Shown piece after piece: positions 56,975 to 64,000 of a DNA stretch of 64,000 bases. The stretch spans positions 7,158,879-7,222,878 of the forward strand of contig NC_067206.1 in assembly GCF_026262505.1 (NCBI RefSeq), given 5' to 3'. Below the pieces are notes generated by a model. The model saw nothing but the letters and a program-made list of their open reading frames with translations. It ran no database searches and had not been told where the DNA came from. Each line of letters opens with the position of its first letter. The stretch's first letter is position 1. This DNA comes from Trichomonas vaginalis G3. Lineage: Eukaryota > Parabasalia > Trichomonadida > Trichomonadidae. The position numbers and the translations under genes were made by a program.

Positions 56975-57904
56975 GCGCTTATAAAACTCAAACACGAGTG
57001 CATCTTTATAACCAGTGATATCGTAAAATTTTGGTGGCACAAGCTGTTCATTCACATTACATATAAATTGTTTGTTATCATGAGCAATATTACTCAACGT
57101 TACTAAAGGCTCAAGGAGAGGATTTATTCTTATCTGATAACCGACAAATTTATATGTTGGTTTGCCCTTTCGCTCAAGGATAAACCTGATATCGCTATAG
57201 TATATGAAAAGCTCATCAAAGTACTTATATGTTTTTTTATCTTTATCATTTTCGTCAGTGAAATCTGCTATGGTAAAACTATAATATACATGCATTCGCG
57301 AGATATATTTTTTTTCCCATAAGTCTAAAAATTTTGCTTTCGATGGAATTACTTTTTGCGTGAATGTTCTACCATGGTCATCTTCCCAAACAAGCTCTGG
57401 TTTTCTTGATGTTGTGTCTGTTTCAGTGGTTTCTAATAACGCAGTGATGAAATCCAACACATCTCCTAGGGACATGTCATATTTATAATTCAAGGCATTT
57501 TTTTCTATACTACTGTATGAAGGTAATGTTATGATTGGTGATGTACCTTTTCTTAATACATTCAATTTATTTTCATTTGAATCATAGTAACAATCAACAA
57601 ATTCTCTACTTGCCTCAGTCATTTTTTCCATAAGACCTTCATTCAACTCCTGTGTAGTCATGTTGGGTTTTATGTAATATCTCATGTCAAACCTTTTTTT
57701 CACTGATTTTGATGAATCTGTCATTTCTAATGGAATAGCAAGAAACTCAAAGTCTGGATGCTCAAGACTTATCTTTCTTATCTCAAGAGCTTTTGACGCA
57801 GGATATTCAATGAAGTCTCTCGGTAATTTATATGAGACTGTATTACCACTTATCGTGCCATCATTCATAACATGTTCATAGTATAATCCATCATATTTAG
57901 ACAT
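56954..57904 (-). CDS. Maverick candidate capsid-type protein (interrupted)
   Basis: A 316-aa product from the ATG at 57904 (MSKYDGLYYEHVMND), beta-rich and without catalytic motifs (e.g. KALEIRKISLEHPDFEFLAIPLEMTD, RKPELVWEDDHGRTFTQKVIP). Its length and place beside the packaging ATPase fit a jelly-roll minor capsid (penton) protein of Polintons, but this is inference from position and composition only. The last roughly 10 codons are out of frame after an A5-run change at 56970-56974; the likely original C-terminus follows in the next frame. Its ATG lies only 18 bp from the divergent ATPase ATG. Confidence 0.5.
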   Translation of the reverse strand: MSKYDGLYYEHVMNDGTISGNTVSYKLPRDFIEYPASKALEIRKISLEHPDFEFLAIPLEMTDSSKSVKKRFDMRYYIKPNMTTQELNEGLMEKMTEASREFVDCYYDSNENKLNVLRKGTSPIITLPSYSSIEKNALNYKYDMSLGDVLDFITALLETTETDTTSRKPELVWEDDHGRTFTQKVIPSKAKFLDLWEKKYISRMHVYYSFTIADFTDENDKDKKTYKYFDELFIYYSDIRFILERKGKPTYKFVGYQIRINPLLEPLVTLSNIAHDNKQFICNVNEQLVPPKFYDITGYKDALVFEFYKRFFIQKS

Positions 57905-57922
57905 TTTATATGTAACTAAAAG

Positions 57923-58822
57923 ATGGAGAAAGTTATTAATCAAGTAGATAAGATTCTTCATGATGGAGCACGTAAGAATAGTAAAGAACTAAACAATGCA
58001 CTCATTATGCCATTTTCTGATGATTATCCATTTTGTACTAATGGTGTTTATTTCTACTGCGGTAAGATGGGTTCAGGTAAGACATATGGTGTTATTCGTC
58101 ATATAATGATAACAGACCGCTTCACTAATACTCCATATTATGACTCAATAGTTATCTCAGCAACATCAGGAACAATGGATAAAACAGCGAAGACATTTAT
58201 GAGTCAAGTTAAAGCACCAGTACTGAAAAAGGATGATAAAGAACTTATGCCTTATTTAATGAAGAACGTTAAGATGAAAGCAAAGTATTACGCTATTGTT
58301 GAGTTCGTTCAAAGTAAGTTCGAAAAAATTTCAGAGGAGATGGAACACATCTTAACAAAGCATCAACTAAGGAAACCTGATGGAAAGTTTGAGTATAAGA
58401 AGATTGCAATATATGTTGTAAAGAAGTTGAACAAATATCCTTTCACAAAGTATCCCAGTAATTCTCTATTAGTGTTAGACGATTATGGTGGTCATGACTT
58501 ATTGAATGACCCACGTTCACCATTAGCGAACTTCATCACTAAGGTCAGACATTATAACTATACTGTTGTCATCATGTGTCAAACATGGAGACATATATGT
58601 TTAAACATTAAGAGACTATGCACTGACTTCGTTATCTTTCAAGGTTATTCTATGAGAGACTTTCAGTCAATGATTGAACAGTCAGGAGCAACAGAAGATT
58701 GGGAAGAGTTATGGAACAAATACAAAGAGCTACCAACACCTCGTTCATATATGGAAGTTCATATAGTTGCAGGAAAGACGGACTTTAAAGAAGTTAAGCA
58801 ACAAAAGATGACATTATTTTAA
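57923..58822 (+). CDS. Maverick genome-packaging ATPase (FtsK/HerA superfamily)
   Basis: A 299-aa P-loop ATPase with Walker A GKMGSGKT at 47-54 and Walker B SLLVLDDYGG at 181-190 (acidic pair DD). A later VVIMCQT (216-221) fits the sensor Gln region. This arrangement matches A32-like/Polinton packaging ATPases, which pump linear DNA into preformed capsids. The family supports the view that Mavericks may form virus-like particles. It starts at ATG 57923, 18 bp from the oppositely oriented capsid-type gene, and stops 10 bp before the next gene. Confidence 0.85.
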   Translation: MEKVINQVDKILHDGARKNSKELNNALIMPFSDDYPFCTNGVYFYCGKMGSGKTYGVIRHIMITDRFTNTPYYDSIVISATSGTMDKTAKTFMSQVKAPVLKKDDKELMPYLMKNVKMKAKYYAIVEFVQSKFEKISEEMEHILTKHQLRKPDGKFEYKKIAIYVVKKLNKYPFTKYPSNSLLVLDDYGGHDLLNDPRSPLANFITKVRHYNYTVVIMCQTWRHICLNIKRLCTDFVIFQGYSMRDFQSMIEQSGATEDWEELWNKYKELPTPRSYMEVHIVAGKTDFKEVKQQKMTLF

Positions 58823-58832
58823 GAAGAAATAA

Positions 58833-59240
58833 ATGGGTTTTGGCGATTATGTTAAAGCTGGATGGGGTATGGTGAAAAAAAATCCTGGTCTTGTAATAGG
58901 TGCTGGATTTAACATTGCTAACAAACTTTTCCCTCAAGTTGGTCAAGTCGGTGGTGTTATCGGTAGTCTTGGTGAAAGAATTGCAAAAACTACATTAGGT
59001 GAAGATAATGCATTAACGAAGAATCTTAAAGCATTCAATAAAGCTCTTGGTGGTGACTTCAGTAGAGACAAGCCTGTTGAAACACCTATAGTTCAACCTC
59101 AACAAACTATTGACAACAATAAGTATAACGCATACATTGGAGGAGCTATTTGGAACAATCATAAGCCATTAGTTCAGTCAGTACGTGTACTATCAGACAT
59201 GCCATGGATTAATGCTATTAGTGGCACTATACGCAGATAA
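58833..59240 (+). CDS. Maverick small Gly/Ala-rich protein, 135 aa
   Basis: A small protein with a Gly-rich, mildly hydrophobic N-terminal half (PGLVIGAGFNIANKLFPQVG, then GGVIGSLGERIAK) and a polar C-terminal half (VETPIVQPQQTIDNNKYN … WINAISGTIRR). The N-terminal part could be an amphipathic membrane-active helix, as in minor virion proteins of related elements. I know no family for it. It is sandwiched by 10-bp and 20-bp spacers, showing the tightly packed Maverick gene order. Confidence 0.55.
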   Translation: MGFGDYVKAGWGMVKKNPGLVIGAGFNIANKLFPQVGQVGGVIGSLGERIAKTTLGEDNALTKNLKAFNKALGGDFSRDKPVETPIVQPQQTIDNNKYNAYIGGAIWNNHKPLVQSVRVLSDMPWINAISGTIRR

Positions 59241-59260
59241 TATATTTTTATGAGGTTTAA

Positions 59261-60631
59261 ATGAGTGAACAAGAGAGGAAACTCATTGATGAACGAGTTA
59301 AGAAATGGGAGAATGAACGTCCGATAATTCGTACCATAATTAGCGATCAAAAGTTCAAGCAGCATACATTTGATTTTTTGCGCGATATATATAATGATCT
59401 TGCTTTTGATTACAATGCTAGGCAATACTTTGAGAAAGAATATGTTCAAAAAGGTCGTATTAATTTCCCAATGAGAAGAGAAGGCTTTTTGATTACATCA
59501 ACATATACAGCACGTGGTAGAGACCCTTTTACAGACGCGGTTCGTAACTTTAAAGCACGTTCTTCTATTAATGATGATCCAGATTTCTACATACCTTATT
59601 TTCGTCCACCTTCGCATCCTTTACGAACCAGTGATCCTGGATATGACGCTAAACGAAGATATATAGAGACGAAATTAGCTAAATACAAGGAACCTAAGGA
59701 TCCAAGGACTGGAGAAGTAAAGGAATCACATGTCAAGATAAATAAGCTTTACAAAGTAGTTGAAGAATTGGAGAAACGATCTAATGAGATTAACGCTGAG
59801 AAGAAAAAGGAAGTACCAAATATGAACAAACTAGATAAGATGATTAAGGAATATAGAGGATTGGCGAATACATCGAGCGTTCTAATAAAGGAAGTAGAAA
59901 ACACGACAAAGCTGCAGAAAATGATTCATGATGAATTACTGTTAGGTGAATTTTCTATAAAACAAAGACAGAGTAACTTAATGGGTGAGGCTTATTATTT
60001 GGAGAATTGGTATAATGAGAGGTTAAAACAAATGTCGACTCCAACACCAACTCCTACACCTACTCCTACAGTACCTCCAACTCCATCTCCCACTCCTGAA
60101 CCAACAGTAGCTCCAACGCCAACTCCTACAGTAGCTCCAACGCCAACTCTGACACCAACTGCTCACGCAGGTCCTCCACCAATGTCGAGTAGTCATGGTA
60201 TAACATTAAATAAACCAACACCTACACCAAAAATAACTCCTGTATCACATCCTAGTACAACTAACCCAGTATCTGATTCAAATCAAGCGGAAAGATCACA
60301 GGTTCTTAAAAGAGCTAATACACCAACTGCTTCCCCTATTAGAACACCAGAGCCAACTCCAAGAATCACAAAGGCGCCAACACCTTCACCGACTGTTGAA
60401 CCAACTCCAGAACCAACAGTACCTCCAACTCCATCTCCAACTCCATCACCGACACCTACAAAAGCACCTACTCCATCTCCAACTCCGACTAAAGCTCCGA
60501 CACCGTCTCCAACACCAACTAAAGCTCCAACACCGTCTCCAACTCCAGCTGAACCAACTGATGCAGAATCTATTCAAAATTGGTTAGACGAAAAAAGCGA
60601 AAAGAAAAGGCTGCAATTGATGCTGCACTAG
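59261..60631 (+). CDS. Maverick large protein, 5' part with Pro/Thr stalk
   Basis: A 456-codon frame. Residues 1-250 are charged and helical ([37 protein letters not shown]); residues about 260-440 are a P-T/S repeat stalk ([23 protein letters not shown]-like, many copies). It ends in KKRLQLMLH at 60631, but the next frame (60580-62556) carries on a long frame with overlapping reading, so this is the N-terminal portion of one bigger gene split by a frameshift around 60591-60608 (A6 and A4 runs). Pro/Thr stalks are typical of fibres and cell-wall or surface proteins. Function unknown. Confidence 0.6.
   Translation: MSEQERKLIDERVKKWENERPIIRTIISDQKFKQHTFDFLRDIYNDLAFDYNARQYFEKEYVQKGRINFPMRREGFLITSTYTARGRDPFTDAVRNFKARSSINDDPDFYIPYFRPPSHPLRTSDPGYDAKRRYIETKLAKYKEPKDPRTGEVKESHVKINKLYKVVEELEKRSNEINAEKKKEVPNMNKLDKMIKEYRGLANTSSVLIKEVENTTKLQKMIHDELLLGEFSIKQRQSNLMGEAYYLENWYNERLKQMSTPTPTPTPTPTVPPTPSPTPEPTVAPTPTPTVAPTPTLTPTAHAGPPPMSSSHGITLNKPTPTPKITPVSHPSTTNPVSDSNQAERSQVLKRANTPTASPIRTPEPTPRITKAPTPSPTVEPTPEPTVPPTPSPTPSPTPTKAPTPSPTPTKAPTPSPTPTKAPTPSPTPAEPTDAESIQNWLDEKSEKKRLQLMLH
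60034..60560 (+). repeat. Pro/Thr/Ser-coding low-complexity repeat
   Basis: Tandem ACNCCNACNCCN and CCATCTCC units encoding (PTP/PSP/PEP)n, interrupted near 60160-60350 by a less repetitive stretch. Likely prone to length change. Confidence 0.85.
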
Positions 60632-62556
60632 ATAAAAACACACCACCACAGACACTTGGTGGTTACATGTTAAAGAAAGACAACATTCAAAGACAAGAAC
60701 GTGCATTGAGTGTTGCCAGAGAACAAGCACAAGAAGAGAAGAAAATAGTTGAAGGAGAAGCTTCAAATAGAGGTGGTCCAGGAACTTACAAAGGATCAAA
60801 CTATCCAGCAGAGAAAGCCTCGAGTGATAATGTTGTCTCAAGAGCTACTGATTTAGTTACCCATGGTATTCTAACTGGTGCAACAGCTGTTGGTAGTGCT
60901 ATTGGAACCAGTGTTGACACTGTTGTTGATACTGTAAGAACTGTTACAAATCCTACACCTGAAGATAGGAAGGAAGAATTTCTTACTCTTAATACAAAGG
61001 CAAAACCAGGGATATGGATTGGTCGTGGAATTTTAAATGCTGGTAGTGCTATTGGCAATGGTGCTTCAGCGGTAGGGGGATGGCTCGGAAGAACAGCAAC
61101 ATCAACCGCAAATGGAATACTAACAGGTGCCAAATCACTTGGTAATTGGGCTGATGATAAGTATACAAAATATTATGAAGAAAAAGCTCGTAAGGCTAAG
61201 GAAGAAGCTGAACGAAAGGCGAAAGAAGAAGCTGAACGTAAAGAACTAGAGGAGCTTAAGAAGAAAGAAAAAGCTCGTAAGGCTAAGGAAGAAGCTGAAC
61301 GAAAGGCGAAAGAAGAAGCTGAACGTAAAGAACTAGAGGAGCTTAAGAAGAAAGAAAAAGCTCGTAAGGCTAAGGAAGAAGCTGAACGAAAGGCGAAAGA
61401 AGAAGCTGAACGTAAAGAACTAGAGGAGCTTAAGAAGAAAGAAAAAGCTCGTAAGGCTAAGGAAGAAGCTGAACGAAAGGCGAAAGAAGAAGCTGAACGT
61501 AAAGAACTAGAGGAACTTAAGAAGAAAGAAAAAGCTCGTAAGGCTAAGGAAGAAGCAGATAGAAAGGCGAAAGAAGAAGCAGATAGAAAGGCTAAGGAAG
61601 AAGCTGATAGAAAGGCGAAAGCAGCAACACCATCGCCATCTCCATCTCCTTCACCATCAATAGCGGCTCCTGTGAGACAATTTGGTGCATGGGGTGCTGA
61701 TTTAGTCAAAGATGCTGCACAAGGAATTGGAAAGGAACTGAAGAACACAACATTAGGTACAATAGAGCGTTTTGGTAATCTTACGGATTACACAATTAGA
61801 TCAGCTGCTAATCTTTTATATAACCAGACTACTGATAACGGTACTGATGAATTGGCTGTAAACGGACTAGCATCAATTAAGAAATCAGCAGAAGATAAAT
61901 ACGATGAATGGAAAAAGAATATTAAGGGTGAATATAATAAGTATGCATATCCTGAAGAACATATGAAGTTAGAGCTTACCAGACTAAGATCAAAATATGG
62001 TAATGAAACAACAAATACTACAACGCAAACGACGAAAGCTGACAGAAAGATTGATGACACTCCTACTCCAACTCCTGCAATGGCGAACATCACAACAATT
62101 GCTCCAAGAGTTCCAACAGGAGAAGGTATATCAGGAAATGTTTCAACTACTCATAACATTACTGAAGCAGCTAATGTTTCAGCAGTTGAGCAACCTGTTG
62201 TTAATGTAACTCAGGAAAACGCTACTGAAACATCAACACCAAGACAGGATGTAAATAATGAACGTCCAGAAGTTAAGGAGGTTGCAAAAGCATACCTGGA
62301 GAAAAATACTACACAAGTTCTTGAAGCAGAAAAGCATCTCAATTCAGACAAAACACCATCTCCAACTCCTGAAGCATCAGTTCCTCCAGCAATTGGTGGA
62401 AATATACCTTCAGTATCACCATGGCAGAAATTTTATGGATTGTTTAAAGGAGCGAATAAGGTAATGGATGCTGCTGAGAATCTCCAAAAGTTCAAGAATG
62501 AAGTCGCAACTGGTGCAAAGGAAATAGAAGAGAATGATAGAGAATTGCTGAATTAG
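60580..62556 (+). CDS. Maverick large protein, middle part (Lys/Glu repeats)
   Basis: A 658-codon frame that overlaps the previous one by 52 bp and has no ATG close to its beginning; the first is near 60667. It probably continues the 59261 gene after a one-base loss. Main parts: Gly/Ala-rich segments with a recurring GILTGA motif (about 95-190), four near-identical 29-residue units rich in KAKEEAERK and ELEELKKKE (about 200-330), a Ser/Pro stretch, a second Gly-rich part and a C-terminal Thr/Asn/Val region. It ends in TAG at 62554-62556, where the first frame takes over again. Design resembles a structural rod such as TolA- or fibre-type proteins. Confidence 0.55.
   Translation: MVRRKKRKEKAAIDAALDKNTPPQTLGGYMLKKDNIQRQERALSVAREQAQEEKKIVEGEASNRGGPGTYKGSNYPAEKASSDNVVSRATDLVTHGILTGATAVGSAIGTSVDTVVDTVRTVTNPTPEDRKEEFLTLNTKAKPGIWIGRGILNAGSAIGNGASAVGGWLGRTATSTANGILTGAKSLGNWADDKYTKYYEEKARKAKEEAERKAKEEAERKELEELKKKEKARKAKEEAERKAKEEAERKELEELKKKEKARKAKEEAERKAKEEAERKELEELKKKEKARKAKEEAERKAKEEAERKELEELKKKEKARKAKEEADRKAKEEADRKAKEEADRKAKAATPSPSPSPSPSIAAPVRQFGAWGADLVKDAAQGIGKELKNTTLGTIERFGNLTDYTIRSAANLLYNQTTDNGTDELAVNGLASIKKSAEDKYDEWKKNIKGEYNKYAYPEEHMKLELTRLRSKYGNETTNTTTQTTKADRKIDDTPTPTPAMANITTIAPRVPTGEGISGNVSTTHNITEAANVSAVEQPVVNVTQENATETSTPRQDVNNERPEVKEVAKAYLEKNTTQVLEAEKHLNSDKTPSPTPEASVPPAIGGNIPSVSPWQKFYGLFKGANKVMDAAENLQKFKNEVATGAKEIEENDRELLN
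61183..61620 (+). repeat. 87-bp tandem repeat, four units plus partials
   Basis: Units of 87 bp (29 codons: [16 protein letters not shown]… to ELEELKKKE) start near 61183, 61270, 61357 and 61444, almost identical, then a shorter EADRKAKE-type run to about 61620. Confidence 0.85.
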
Positions 62557-62806
62557 TAAACAACAAGCTGAAGCAACTAAACAAGCAGCAGCTCCTAAAC
62601 AATCTATATCTAAGTCTCAAAGACAAGGTCCTGACCCAAGTGCTAAAGTCAAACAGAATCCAACACCACCTGCAGCAGAGAAGTCCAAGAAGGACAAGGA
62701 CAAGAAGAAGGATAAATCAAAGAAGGACAAGGACAAGAAGAAAGATAAGGATAAGAAAAAATCGTCAAAAGATAAAAAACATAAAAATTTATCCAGTAAG
62801 AAATGA
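62552..62806 (+). pseudogene. Maverick large protein, Lys-rich tail in the restored frame
   Basis: Immediately after the stop at 62556 the other frame opens and reads [16 protein letters not shown], then a Lys/Asp-rich run (KKDKDKKKDK-type) to TGA at 62804-62806. It is in the same frame as 59261-60631, so a one-base gain near 62549-62553 would reverse the first shift. Without an ATG of its own it is best seen as the C-terminal tail of the large gene. Confidence 0.6.
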
Positions 62807-63039
62807 GTCAAGTCATTAAAGCATCAACTAAACAAAAGTGGTTAACTGAATATATAAAAGATGGTAAGGTTCCTGATGGATATTATGTACATACAATGAA
62901 AGACGGACGTGTACAGTTCCGTAAAGTCAAGCAACCTCTCAATGATGAACAGATCAGAAGGAAGATCTCATTGTATGAAACAAAAATAAAGGACTTACAA
63001 GCTAAACTCGAAACCCACGATACTTCTCAAGAAAACTAG
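62803..63039 (+). CDS. Maverick small protein, 78 aa
   Basis: It starts at an ATG that overlaps the TGA of the large gene (ATGA). The product is charged and helical: TKQKWLTEYIKDGKVPDGYYVHTMKDGRVQFRKVKQPL, then a short coiled-coil helix (QIRRKISLYETKIKDLQAKLE). No known domain. Its last 38 bp overlap, tail-to-tail, the end of the opposite integrase gene. Confidence 0.55.
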   Translation: MSQVIKASTKQKWLTEYIKDGKVPDGYYVHTMKDGRVQFRKVKQPLNDEQIRRKISLYETKIKDLQAKLETHDTSQEN

Positions 63040-64000
63040 GCATATCTTTAACATGACCTTCATTAATATTTTTCCTCCAATACTGTACTTCCATTTGTGA
63101 CAACCTGTTTGGATTACCTTCACGCATACCTCTACCTGTCACTTTTCCTGTATTTTCGTTCTCAAACGTAACATCATACTTTACATCATTACCGACAAGT
63201 TCATGACCATCAATACTTTTAACAGCACCGTGTCTTCCTTGATCTAAAGTTTCTCCTTGCTTTAATCCATGCTCTATTTTTGTCCATATCTGATAACGTG
63301 GATATCTTGCAACACTTCCATCTTTTGCTCTTAACAAGTATGCACTTGTATCAACTGAATCAACTGTATAATAAGAAGGATCAAGATGTCTTCTTTGTTG
63401 GTTACCTTTACCCCATGTTCTTGGTTCAACTATGACTTGAACTTTTTGACCAGGTCTTAAGTTATAAAGGTTATTTTTTCTGACATACTCTTCTTTCAAT
63501 CTTTGCTTCTTTATATATTCCTCATTATCCTTTTCTGTGAAATCATCAGGCTTTTGTTGTGTGCTTGAATGATATTCAGTGTTGTAGTCATTAATAATTT
63601 GTCTCATTGTATCTGCAGTGAAAGGTGGTGTTTTATCACCTTCTTTGAGGTTTAACTTCATATGTAACATAGTTCTAATAGTTCTACAGAACCTATTAAT
63701 AATACCTAGTATGTTATGATTGTATTTCTGTGTCGTCATGTGCTCAATGTTATGACTGACCAACAGATCTCGAACATTTTGTGTCGTATAAGCTGGGTCT
63801 TCATCACTAGTAAGTATTGTAGGCTTCATTTCACCTGTAGCTTGTGAAATGAACTTCTGCATTGCACTTAGAACATTGTTTGAGTTCTTTTCACTCATTG
63901 GGAACGCATAACCTTTTCTACTGTTTACATTGATGAACAAAAGAAAATATGGTGGTGTTCCACCAGGATTCTCAAATGTATCGAATTGATAAGCTCCCAT
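63002..64000 (-). CDS. Maverick rve-type integrase, C-terminal part (5' end outside window)
   Basis: At least 332 aa of an rve-superfamily integrase; the ATG at the window edge may be internal, since a zinc-binding N-terminal domain is expected further right. Core residues: Asp7 (QFDTF), Asp66 (TSDEDPAY) and, 36 residues later, NILGIINRFCRT, where the catalytic Glu should be but Asn102 (AAT) stands. Asp66 to Asn102 has exactly the DD35E spacing. After the core, GQKVQVIVEPRTWGKG and a YLLRAKDGSVARYPRYQIWTKI region form a C-terminal domain of SH3-like type. Integrases of this type join Maverick DNA ends to target DNA; this copy is probably catalytically dead if the residue reading is right. Confidence 0.82.
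   Translation of the reverse strand: MGAYQFDTFENPGGTPPYFLLFINVNSRKGYAFPMSEKNSNNVLSAMQKFISQATGEMKPTILTSDEDPAYTTQNVRDLLVSHNIEHMTTQKYNHNILGIINRFCRTIRTMLHMKLNLKEGDKTPPFTADTMRQIINDYNTEYHSSTQQKPDDFTEKDNEEYIKKQRLKEEYVRKNNLYNLRPGQKVQVIVEPRTWGKGNQQRRHLDPSYYTVDSVDTSAYLLRAKDGSVARYPRYQIWTKIEHGLKQGETLDQGRHGAVKSIDGHELVGNDVKYDVTFENENTGKVTGRGMREGNPNRLSQMEVQYWRKNINEGHVKDMPSFLEKYRGFRV

Larger units (their letters stand above)
56605..64000. mobile_element. Maverick/Polinton transposon, left part (runs off window)
   Basis: Characteristic set: a packaging ATPase, a retroviral-type integrase, a candidate capsid-type protein and several small proteins in compact, bidirectional arrangement. The exact left boundary is uncertain (56600-56625) because the right TIR lies outside the window. 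DNA polymerase B, cysteine protease and the main capsid gene are not seen and are presumably to the right. Mavericks are very abundant in trichomonads. At least two genes are frameshifted and the integrase has a changed catalytic residue, so this copy may be defective. Confidence 0.85.

Noticed and set aside
60590-60610. Programmed -1 frameshift site
   Set aside because: The A-rich stretch is suggestive, but no X-XXY-YYZ heptamer lies in the zero frame and no downstream stem is evident; mutation or sequence error is simpler.
61173-61748. 191-aa Ser/Phe/Ala frame on the minus strand
   Set aside because: Antisense of the 87-bp KAKEEAERK repeat of the Maverick protein.

Overview
The window looks like nuclear DNA of a parabasalid protist (Trichomonas or Tritrichomonas type). 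It is very AT-rich, with long intron-free genes packed on both strands. Several genes carry the trichomonad initiator (Inr, TCA+1-Y-W) 10-25 nt before the ATG. The gene families also fit: DUF3447/ankyrin proteins, a BspA-like leucine-rich-repeat protein, GTP-type PEPCK, a CDK20-like flagellar kinase, a CFAP45-like axonemal protein and a Maverick/Polinton transposon. I cannot separate the two genera from sequence alone. Many open frames open with TTG or GTG only by convention, so I chose starts by ATG, Inr and family length.

Layout. Positions 1-2086 hold the end of a 14-3-3-like gene and an unrecognised gene. Positions 2304-3686 hold a repeat element with terminal inverted repeats (TIRs) and a seven-unit 120-bp tandem array. 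A shorter inverted copy with two units lies at 39203-40004. Between the copies is mostly host housekeeping: CK2 beta, a Sec23/Sec24-like protein, two GT61-like glycosyltransferases, a karyopherin, a CDK20-like kinase, PEPCK, two ankyrin genes (one with a nonsense mutation), a bromodomain protein, a minimal Miro-like protein, a coiled-coil protein, a DUF1764-like protein, ribosomal proteins eS17 and uS3, and CFAP45. A 1.2-kb fold-back element sits at 20056-21289. The second copy of the first element supplies the last codon and stop of an alpha-helical repeat gene (37994-39208). Positions 40905-54694 hold a PQ-loop transporter, another karyopherin, a CAP-Gly protein, a small membrane protein, an EGF/IPT-like membrane protein and a 1278-aa coiled-coil protein. 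Positions 54665-56498 are a local tandem duplication with a degraded gene end, a 126-bp MITE whose empty site survives in the sister copy, and a beta-helix-like surface-protein gene.

From about 56605 to the right edge is the left part of a Maverick/Polinton. It has a GC-rich palindromic end, a leftward candidate capsid-type protein, a genome-packaging ATPase, a small Gly-rich protein, a roughly 1180-codon locus with a Pro/Thr-rich stalk and Lys/Glu repeats (split by two compensating frameshifts), a 78-aa protein and a leftward rve-type integrase running off the window. The genes are packed with spacers of 10-20 bp or overlaps, unlike host DNA. The integrase reads D, D, then N at the DD35E position, and two other genes are frameshifted. 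This copy may therefore be decaying, although A-run sequencing errors are not excluded.

No RNA gene, CRISPR array or convincing spliceosomal intron was seen. The least explained material is the set of TIR elements sharing AAAAGTGACA, whose reverse complement contains an Inr, and the repetitive giant Maverick protein.
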